DNA of 64,000 nt from Echinicola vietnamensis DSM 17526 (GTDB taxonomy: Bacteria; Bacteroidota; Bacteroidia; Cytophagales; Cyclobacteriaceae), in assembly GCF_000325705.1 (NCBI RefSeq), contig NC_019904.1, positions 2,854,001-2,918,000 on the forward strand, in the 5' to 3' direction. Made by a program: the position numbers and the translations under genes. Position 1 is the first letter of the stretch; each line of letters starts with the position of its first letter. Of the stretch, positions 57,978 to 64,000 are shown one piece after another. The notes beneath the pieces were generated by a model. That model made no database searches. It was not told where the DNA came from and saw only the letters and a program-made list of their open reading frames with translations.

Positions 57978-59198
57978 TTGAACCTTTCCTACTTCATTGC
58001 CAAAAGAATTAGTTTTAAAAGGACAGGCGGTTTTACAGGAACCATACACCAGATTGCCGTTGCGAGCATTGCGATTGGCTTGTCCATTTTAATTATTGCA
58101 TTTTTGATCTTGGGCGGCTTTAAGCAAGTGGTTTCTGATAAGGTGTTTTCGTTTACGGGGCATTACCAAGTGCATAAATTTACTTCCCATAATGCCTATG
58201 AGAATTATCCCAGTAGTAAAGACAGCCAATTTTATACCAGTTATGAAGATTATGGCTATATCCGGCATATACAGGATTATGCGTACAAACCTGGCCTGCT
58301 GAAAGGAGATGAAGAGGTTCAGGGAGTCGTTCTAAAGGGCGTAAGTGAGGCCTTTGATCAAGAAGCATTTTCCACTTCCATGGTAAAAGGACGCTTTATC
58401 CAGTTTGGAAAAAAGGGGGAAGCTTCCAATGAAGTGGTCTTGAGCAGGAATATTGCGGATAAACTGATGCTCACTGTTGGTGATAAGGTGGTCATGTATT
58501 TTGTACAGGATCCGCCACGGTACAGGCGGTTCGATATCGTGGGGATTTATGAAACTTATCTTGAGGATTTTGATGATAAGATAATCATCGGGGATATCCA
58601 GACCATCCGAAACCTGAATGGCTGGGAGAATGATCAGGTCGGTGGTTTTGAAGTTTTCCTCAAAGACCCAAGGCTGATTGACACAAAAGAAGAAGAACTA
58701 TATGAAGTGATCGATTACGACCTGAAAGTGGATAAGGTGACCACCATGTTTATCCAGATTTTTGATTGGTTGAAGTTGCTAAACAATAACGTCTATGTGT
58801 TTTTGGGACTGATCCTTTTTGTCGCTGCATTCAACATGATCGCGATTTTATTTATCCTGATCATGGAAAGGACGCAAATGATTGGTTTACTAAAAGCAAT
58901 TGGAAGCACCAATAGGCAAATCCGGGGCATTTTTGTGTGGAATGGTGTGCGGATCATTGGAAGGGGGATGCTTATCGGAAACCTGATAGGATTAGGAATC
59001 GCTTGGCTTCAGGACCTCACCCACCTTATTTCCTTGGATCCTGCCAATTATTACATGAGTTATGTGCCCATCCAGTGGAATTGGCCAATCGTTCTGGGGT
59101 TGAATGCGTTGATCTTGTTCGTGACGACCTTGGTGCTGTTTATTCCTGCAATGATGATCAGTAATGTCCGCCCGATCAAAGCGATTCGGTTTGATTAG
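57978..59198 (+). CDS. FtsX/LolC-E-family ABC permease protein
   Basis: A 406-residue MacB/FtsX-type membrane protein. One N-terminal helix (about 25-47), a large periplasmic domain (about 50-265) and three C-terminal helices (about 275-300, 320-345, 370-395) match LolC/LolE, which extract lipoproteins from the inner membrane. The conserved AIGSTNRQIRGIFVWNG loop contacts the ATPase. The start is a TTG, the only start before an upstream stop. Its ATP-binding partner is not in this window. Confidence 0.88.
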   Translation: MNLSYFIAKRISFKRTGGFTGTIHQIAVASIAIGLSILIIAFLILGGFKQVVSDKVFSFTGHYQVHKFTSHNAYENYPSSKDSQFYTSYEDYGYIRHIQDYAYKPGLLKGDEEVQGVVLKGVSEAFDQEAFSTSMVKGRFIQFGKKGEASNEVVLSRNIADKLMLTVGDKVVMYFVQDPPRYRRFDIVGIYETYLEDFDDKIIIGDIQTIRNLNGWENDQVGGFEVFLKDPRLIDTKEEELYEVIDYDLKVDKVTTMFIQIFDWLKLLNNNVYVFLGLILFVAAFNMIAILFILIMERTQMIGLLKAIGSTNRQIRGIFVWNGVRIIGRGMLIGNLIGLGIAWLQDLTHLISLDPANYYMSYVPIQWNWPIVLGLNALILFVTTLVLFIPAMMISNVRPIKAIRFD

Positions 59199-59221
59199 GA
59201 AAGTAAAGGAATGATCCGCTT

Positions 59222-60001
59222 TTATTTGGTGCTTTGGACATGGTACTTCGCGTCTTCTGCGACATTAGCTCTTTTGTAGGGGTTGAAAAGGCTCTTTAGT
59301 TTCATATATATAACCCCCATGACCGCTTCCCTAAAGATATTGGTGGACATTTTGGAAACGCCTTTAGTGCGGTCCGTAAAAATAATGGGGATTTCGACGA
59401 TCTTATAGCCAAGTTTCCAAGCGGTGAATTTCATTTCAATCTGGAAAGCATATCCCACAAACTTGATTTTGTTTAGTTTTATGCCTTCGAGGACGCTTCT
59501 GTGATAGCATTTGAACCCTGCCGTGCTGTCTTTGATGGGGAGTCCAGTGATGAACTGCACGTACACACTCGCAAAATACGACATCAGCACCCTGCCCATA
59601 GGCCAGTTGACCACGTTTACTCCTTTGATGTACCGCGACCCGATGGCCATATCATTCCCCTTATCTGCACAGGCCTCATAGAGCCGGATCAGGTCTTCAG
59701 GATTATGGGAAAAATCAGCATCCATTTCAAAAATATAATCATAACCATGGGCCAGGGCATACTTAAAACCTTCAATGTATGCCGTGCCCAATCCTAACTT
59801 CCCCGTTCGCTCGATCAAATGGATGCGGTGAGGGTAGGATACCATGGCGGCTTTGACCAGACCGGCAGTGCCATCCGGTGAATTGTCATCAATGATCAAG
59901 ACCTCAAACTGTCCGGACAGTTCCATGACGGTATAGAGAATGTCTTGGACATTTTCCTTTTCGTTGTAAGTGGGGATGATGACGAGTTTTCGATGAATCA
60001 T
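59222..60001 (-). CDS. Polyprenol-phosphate mannose synthase-like glycosyltransferase (GT2)
   Basis: A 259-residue GT2 enzyme similar to dolichyl-phosphate mannose synthase, expected to make polyprenyl-phosphate-mannose or -glucose. The motifs are IIPTYNEKENV, IIDDNSPDGTAG, FEMDADFSHNPEDL (the DXD) and GSRYIKGVNVVNWP. There is no C-terminal membrane domain. The ATG at 59999-60001 (MIHRKLVII) is preferred over one four codons earlier. Confidence 0.9.
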   Translation of the reverse strand: MIHRKLVIIPTYNEKENVQDILYTVMELSGQFEVLIIDDNSPDGTAGLVKAAMVSYPHRIHLIERTGKLGLGTAYIEGFKYALAHGYDYIFEMDADFSHNPEDLIRLYEACADKGNDMAIGSRYIKGVNVVNWPMGRVLMSYFASVYVQFITGLPIKDSTAGFKCYHRSVLEGIKLNKIKFVGYAFQIEMKFTAWKLGYKIVEIPIIFTDRTKGVSKMSTNIFREAVMGVIYMKLKSLFNPYKRANVAEDAKYHVQSTK

Positions 60002-60050
60002 AATAAGTCCCAAAAATAGAACTTAAAGCGGGTTTTTGTATACTCAATGA

Positions 60051-60080
60051 AAAAAAATCGGCATCATGGGACGATTTTTG
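60051..60080 (-). terminator. Candidate terminator downstream of the TPR lipoprotein gene
   Basis: AAAAATCG (60053-60060) and CGATTTTT (60072-60079) form an 8-pair stem with an 11-base loop; on the minus strand a T-run follows. It lies about 100 bases after the TPR gene stop. Confidence 0.45.
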
Positions 60081-60182
60081 TAAAGGATGCCATTTACTGT
60101 ATCCTCGTTTTGCCATGACTTTTCATGATGGGGCTGATCCATTGTTCTTCCAGTAGGATACAGAAAGCAAAGAGGATATTGT

Positions 60183-60968
60183 TTACCTGCATAAATCCAA
60201 ATTTTCCTTGGCATAATCGCTACCGTTTTGGGCGGCCTTTTGTAAGTCCAGACAGGCTTGGCTGGGATTAAAGTCTATCATGCACATGGCCCTTCTGGCC
60301 AATGCTTCATAATGATTAGGATTTTTTTCGACCACATAGTCAAAATCCTCTTTGGCCCATTCGGTCATGCCCATGCGCATATAGGCAAAGCCACGATTGT
60401 AATAAGCCTTCAAGTTATCCGGTGCATACATGATGTACATGTTAAACTGGGCAGCAGTAGTCCATGGATCACCGAGGTTCGCTTGGACTATGCCCCTGTA
60501 AAAATAGATAGCAGCATTTTTAGGTTCGATTTCCCGTGCTGATTTCAAAAACTCATCGGCCGATTGGTAATGTTCATTTTTGATCATGGCCCGGCCCAGA
60601 AGGATCAATAAGTCCACATCTTCAGGCTTTTCTTTTGCTGCCAGCAACAGGTGCTGCTCGGCCAGTTTGTAAGCGCCTTTTTCCCAGTATAACTTTCCTA
60701 TCCCGGCGTAAGCATTGCCATCTCGTGGCTTGAGCTGGAGGATTCTTTTGTAATCCGTCAAGGCCTCTTCATATTCCTCCAATGCCTCATGGCTCATGGC
60801 CCGAAGCTGTAAGGCCTCGACGTCTGACATTTTCATGAACAAGACCCAGTCCAGTTCTGAAATGGCCTTTTCGAATTGTTGGTTTTCAAAATAGCCTCTT
60901 GCTTGATTAAAATCGCCTCCGCAAGCGCTAAACATCAACATACATGTGCAAGCTAGTAAAAGTCTCAT
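60183..60968 (-). CDS. Tetratricopeptide-repeat lipoprotein
   Basis: A 261-residue lipoprotein (FSAC, Cys16) made of about six TPR units, for example EEYEEALTDYKRILQLKPRD, NAYAGIGKLYWEKGAYKLAE and KAYYNRGFAYMRMGMTEWAK. The repeats form a protein-binding solenoid in the periplasm. Partner unknown. Confidence 0.87.
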   Translation of the reverse strand: MRLLLACTCMLMFSACGGDFNQARGYFENQQFEKAISELDWVLFMKMSDVEALQLRAMSHEALEEYEEALTDYKRILQLKPRDGNAYAGIGKLYWEKGAYKLAEQHLLLAAKEKPEDVDLLILLGRAMIKNEHYQSADEFLKSAREIEPKNAAIYFYRGIVQANLGDPWTTAAQFNMYIMYAPDNLKAYYNRGFAYMRMGMTEWAKEDFDYVVEKNPNHYEALARRAMCMIDFNPSQACLDLQKAAQNGSDYAKENLDLCR

Positions 60969-61123
60969 ATCAAAAGGTTTAGTTATAAAACTAATTAAAT
61001 AGTTTAATTAAGTCAATACCCAAAGCCATTCTTTATCAAAGTTTTTTTGGGATTTCTTGAAGTTTGCACAATCCAATCACGGCAGGCCTTGCGTATATTT
61101 TTTTCAAACAACATTAAAGAGCC

Positions 61124-61546
61124 ATGATCAAAAAAATAATTGTTGGTGCTGGCGTCGTGGTCTTACTGCTGATCGCCACGTTAGCCGTTCACATTTATAT
61201 GGTGACCAGTAACCGTCCCGAAGGGCCAAACTGGGCCATGAGTCAGATTGACTTTAATGAGGATGTGGATTCCTTAAAGTCAGAGGAAATAAAGACAGAC
61301 CTTTTGAAAGTAGAAGGGATGCGTGATGCACGCATTAACACCAAATCTGATTTTATCATCTTACTCTATGACCGTAAGCAGCATAATCCCCACGACTTGG
61401 TGACACAGGTAAATGCTGATTTTGGGTTACGCGCTTCACTTTTCCAGCCCAGTGAGGACCAATTGGCCGCCAGTTGTCCTGCTATCAATAAAAACTCCCT
61501 CACCTATAAATTGGGAAACTATTTCGAAAAAGTATTTACAAACTAA
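61124..61546 (+). CDS. Small membrane-anchored protein with HMA-like fold, function unknown
   Basis: A 140-residue protein with one N-terminal helix (IIVGAGVVVLLLIATLAVHIY) and an external domain. The domain order beta-alpha-beta-beta-alpha-beta (EIKTDLLKVEGMRDARINTK, DFIILLYDRKQHNPHDLVTQV) suggests a ferredoxin-like heavy-metal-associated (HMA) fold but lacks the CxxC metal site; the only Cys is in LAASCPAI. It lies 27 bases before the globin-like gene and is likely co-transcribed. Function unknown. Confidence 0.6.
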   Translation: MIKKIIVGAGVVVLLLIATLAVHIYMVTSNRPEGPNWAMSQIDFNEDVDSLKSEEIKTDLLKVEGMRDARINTKSDFIILLYDRKQHNPHDLVTQVNADFGLRASLFQPSEDQLAASCPAINKNSLTYKLGNYFEKVFTN

Positions 61547-61573
61547 TCATTTTCACATAAACCTTTAGAAAAC

Positions 61574-62632
61574 ATGAAAAGACTCAATCAATTTTCAGTA
61601 TTGCTACTGCTTATGACGGCAGTGGTTTTCTGGTCTTGCAACGATAAAGATGACATGGACCAGATCAAAGAGATGGATGATTCATTTTACGCTACCAAAC
61701 TGGGTGGAGAAATGATGGTAGCTGATCCCTCAAATGACGGTCAAATGATCGAGCAAGGGTACCTTAATTTACGTACCATTGTGACCGGGACAGTGTTGAA
61801 AATAGCCTCAGAAGACAAATATGCTGAGCTTCGTCCTTATTTTAATGTATTGCTAGCAGAAGTAGGAGCTGATGACATGTCCGGGTTCAATGCATTGGTA
61901 AAGGATTTTACGGATCTATTGGCAGAATCCACAGGAGCCAAAAATTTCACTTATTCTGGCATGAGCATGGCTGATGCCCACAACCCCGAGGCAAATGACC
62001 GAATGAATGGCATGATCGATAATGAAGATTTTGATCTGTTTGTGGAGGCTGTGGTAGAAGTAGCCACCGATGCAGGCTTTGGTGACCAAGAGATCTTGGG
62101 TCCGGTAGGACAGCTGTTGGAAGGCACCAGGGATGCGATCGTACAGCGTGAAGATGGTACCATGATCGATCTTTACACGAGATTAGGAGGGACCGTAATG
62201 GTGGAAGATGCTGACGGTAACATGGAAGAAGCAGGGTACCTGCCGCTTAAAGCAGTCGTTACCGAAACAGTACTTTTAGTAGCCAGTGATCCGGAATTTG
62301 CGGACTTGAAGCCTTACTTCCCTGTTTTGCTGGCTGAAGTAGGAGCAGGGGATATGTCAGGATTTAATACTTTGGTGGAGAATTTCAGTGATCTACTGGC
62401 GCAGTCCATAGGTTCTACCAATTACATGTATGAAGGCATGAACATGGCAGATGCTCACAATCCTGATGTGAACCCTAGAATGACCGGTAAGATCACCTCT
62501 GCAGATTATGATTTGTTTATCCAAGCAGTGGTAAAAGCAGCTACCAATAAAGGGGTGCCGGAATCTGTTATCGCAGAATTTGGGGCATTATTGACCAGTG
62601 AAGGGCTTAAAGGAGCGATTGTCCAAGGATAA
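61574..62632 (+). CDS. Lipoprotein with two tandem truncated-hemoglobin-like domains
   Basis: A 352-residue lipoprotein (FWSC, Cys22). Two homologous domains (about 37-190 and 198-351) each show the group 1 truncated-hemoglobin pattern: LYTRLGG or the like, then KPYF (CD1-type Phe, F90 and F249), MYEGMNMADAHN and a late GVPESVIAEFG. The proximal-type His is present in both (H136, H295). The distal B10 Tyr is replaced by Val in both (V74, V233), and a roughly 15-residue insertion precedes helix B. Heme binding is therefore plausible but the O2 chemistry must differ. Identity between the two halves is high, suggesting internal duplication. Confidence 0.7.
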   Translation: MKRLNQFSVLLLLMTAVVFWSCNDKDDMDQIKEMDDSFYATKLGGEMMVADPSNDGQMIEQGYLNLRTIVTGTVLKIASEDKYAELRPYFNVLLAEVGADDMSGFNALVKDFTDLLAESTGAKNFTYSGMSMADAHNPEANDRMNGMIDNEDFDLFVEAVVEVATDAGFGDQEILGPVGQLLEGTRDAIVQREDGTMIDLYTRLGGTVMVEDADGNMEEAGYLPLKAVVTETVLLVASDPEFADLKPYFPVLLAEVGAGDMSGFNTLVENFSDLLAQSIGSTNYMYEGMNMADAHNPDVNPRMTGKITSADYDLFIQAVVKAATNKGVPESVIAEFGALLTSEGLKGAIVQG

Positions 62633-62677
62633 TTCCAGGGATCAGAGCGGTTTAGACAGCCTTGGTTTATGATCATG

Positions 62678-62710
62678 AAAAAGGCTTTCCAGTTGGGGAA
62701 AGCCTTTTTT
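62678..62710. terminator. Bidirectional terminator between globin-like gene and hisB
   Basis: A 13-pair perfect stem (62678-62690 with 62697-62709) with a 6-base loop, A-run on the left and T-run on the right, serves both convergent genes. Confidence 0.85.
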
Positions 62711-62731
62711 TGTGCTTATGGTCCATTTTAT

Positions 62732-63829
62732 TTATAAGACTCCTTTGGTACTGGGAAGCTGGTTAAGCGCAGCAATATCCCTTTTTACGGCCATCTTGAT
62801 GGCACGTGCGAGACCTTTAAAGATAGCCTCGATTTTATGGTGTTCATTGGCTCCTTCCGCTTTGATGTTGAGGTTACACTTTGCGGTGTCACTGAAGGAT
62901 TTGAAGAAGTGGTAAAACATTTCTGTGGGCATATCGCCAATTTTTTCCCTGTTGAACTCGGCTTCCCACATCATCCAAGGACGTCCGCCAAAGTCTATGG
63001 CCACTTGGGCCAGTACATCATCCATAGGCAGTAAAAAGCCGTATCGGTAAATGCCCTTTTTGTCTCCCAAGGCCTTCAGGTAAGCTTCTCCCAGGGCCAA
63101 AGCGGTATCTTCGATGGTGTGGTGCTCATCGATGTGCAGGTCGCCATTGACCTTGATGTCCAGGTCGGTGCCGCCATGCTTGCCCAGCTGCTCCAGCATG
63201 TGATCAAAGAATGGTAGTCCGGTATCGATCTGACATTTTCCTGATCCATCCAAATTAACCATGATTTCAATCTGGGTTTCCGAAGTGCTTCTTTTAACCT
63301 GCCCTATTCGAGAAGGAAGTCGCAGGAATTCGTAGATTTCATCCCATGAAGTGGTACTTAAGGCGGCACCTTCAGCGGCTTCTTCTCCGATGAAAATGGC
63401 TTGCGTTCCTAGATTTTTGGCCAGTTGGACATCCGTTTTGCGGTCGCCGATGACGAAGGAATGGGCAAGGTCATAGTCTCCTTTCAGGTAGTCGGTAAGC
63501 AGACCTGTCCGTGGTTTGCGGGTAGGTGCATTTTCATGCTCAAATGTCTTGTCAATATGAATGGCAGAAAAAACCACTCCTTCCTCTTCCAATGTTTTGA
63601 GCATTTTGTATTGGGCAGGCCAAAAGGTGTCTTCGGGAAAAGAATCGGTGCCCAAGCCATCTTGGTTGGTCACCATCACCAGTTCGTAATCTGTTTCTTC
63701 AGCGATCTTTCTGAGGTTGGAAATGGCCTTTGGATAGAATTCCAGCTTTTCCAAGCTATCCACTTGATAATCTACTGGTGGCTCCTTAATGATGGTGCCG
63801 TCGCGATCTATAAAGAGTACTTTTTTCAT
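62732..63829 (-). CDS. hisB: Bifunctional histidinol-phosphatase/imidazoleglycerol-phosphate dehydratase
   Basis: A 365-residue bifunctional histidine-biosynthesis enzyme. The N-terminal HAD phosphatase has FIDRDGTII (D8, D10), MVTNQDGLG and [12 protein letters not shown], and the C-terminal dehydratase (from about 175) has [18 protein letters not shown] for manganese binding plus [10 protein letters not shown]. Fusion of both activities is as in E. coli HisB. It follows hisC, 81 bases upstream on the same strand. Confidence 0.96.
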   Translation of the reverse strand: MKKVLFIDRDGTIIKEPPVDYQVDSLEKLEFYPKAISNLRKIAEETDYELVMVTNQDGLGTDSFPEDTFWPAQYKMLKTLEEEGVVFSAIHIDKTFEHENAPTRKPRTGLLTDYLKGDYDLAHSFVIGDRKTDVQLAKNLGTQAIFIGEEAAEGAALSTTSWDEIYEFLRLPSRIGQVKRSTSETQIEIMVNLDGSGKCQIDTGLPFFDHMLEQLGKHGGTDLDIKVNGDLHIDEHHTIEDTALALGEAYLKALGDKKGIYRYGFLLPMDDVLAQVAIDFGGRPWMMWEAEFNREKIGDMPTEMFYHFFKSFSDTAKCNLNIKAEGANEHHKIEAIFKGLARAIKMAVKRDIAALNQLPSTKGVL

Positions 63830-63910
63830 GGTTGTAATGTTGTAGAACTGTTAATTGGTTAAGTTGAAGGAGCAGTCAAGGTGCTTTTGAGTGACCAGTG
63901 ATGGCATTGA

Positions 63911-64000
63911 TCAGGATAGGCTAGTCGCAATAAATTCCGATAGCTTTCCGATCAATTGATCATTTTCCTCTCTTGTGCCCACTGAGATTCTTAGGCATTG
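63911..64000 (-). CDS. hisC: Histidinol-phosphate aminotransferase, 3' end only
   Basis: The last 29 codons of a minus-strand gene are present, cut by the window edge; they read QCLRISVGTREENDQLIGKL and end at a TGA (63911-63913). The CLRISVGTxEEN block is typical of the HisC C-terminus, and position just before hisB fits the histidine operon order. The frame was read directly. Confidence 0.85.
   Translation of the reverse strand, partial: QCLRISVGTREENDQLIGKLSEFIATSLS

Noticed and set aside
1..64000. CRISPR array, tRNA, rRNA or prophage
   Set aside because: No repeated spacer structure, no cloverleaf or conserved rRNA block and no phage structural genes were recognised in the intergenic stretches.

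Overview
The window looks like chromosomal DNA of a Bacteroidota bacterium, most likely order Cytophagales, family Cyclobacteriaceae (an Echinicola-like marine heterotroph). This is inferred from gene content and style: a SusC/SusD pair with glycoside hydrolases, many lipoproteins, an NtrY/NtrC-type pair, a HYC_CC_PP-type small protein ahead of a CusA operon, DUF3347 copper proteins, CPXCG and DUF4412 proteins, moderate GC, few Shine-Dalgarno sequences, and promoters with a TAnnTTTG -7 element. No rRNA, tRNA, CRISPR array, prophage or intact insertion sequence was seen.

Region 1 (1-12.5 kb) is a polysaccharide-utilization-type locus: GH3, GH20 with a PA14 domain, GH92 alpha-mannosidase, then SusC and SusD. 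The enzymes fit degradation of N-glycan-like or GlcNAc/mannose-containing glycans. A striking palindromic operator region lies before susC. Region 2 (12.6-18 kb, minus strand) holds RNase HII, a GH63/MGH1-like glucosidase, and a glycosyltransferase next to an LpxH-like phosphatase. Region 3 (18.2-21 kb) is a sensor kinase and sigma-54 activator pair. Region 4 (21-31.4 kb) is housekeeping: an SlyD-like FKBP, LpxH, FtsH, RsfS, BirA, S-adenosylhomocysteinase, a DECR1-like dienoyl-CoA reductase, and several small secreted or unknown proteins. Inside it is a 750-base non-coding stretch with palindromic repeat-like elements.

Region 5 (31.5-41.6 kb) is a copper/silver detoxification island: HYC_CC_PP protein, CusA-type RND pump, TolC-like channel, CusB-type adaptor with a C-terminal DUF3347, a free DUF3347 lipoprotein and a CopB-type (CPH) P-type ATPase. 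Region 6 (41.6-47.3 kb) has a CoA transferase diverging from a fused isobutyryl-CoA mutase (IcmF), then OsmC and a small protein. Region 7 (47.4-51.3 kb) pairs a membrane-anchored Cache-domain lipoprotein with a hybrid histidine kinase. Region 8 (51.3-61 kb) is mostly minus-strand housekeeping: E2 acyltransferase, CinA, DHFR, Fmt, NamZ-type muramidase, dolichyl-phosphate-mannose-synthase-like GT2 and a TPR lipoprotein, plus a plus-strand LolC/E-like permease.

Region 9 (61-64 kb) contains the most unusual item: a lipoprotein made of two tandem truncated-hemoglobin-like domains, preceded by a small membrane-anchored protein. The window ends with hisB and the 3' end of hisC on the minus strand.
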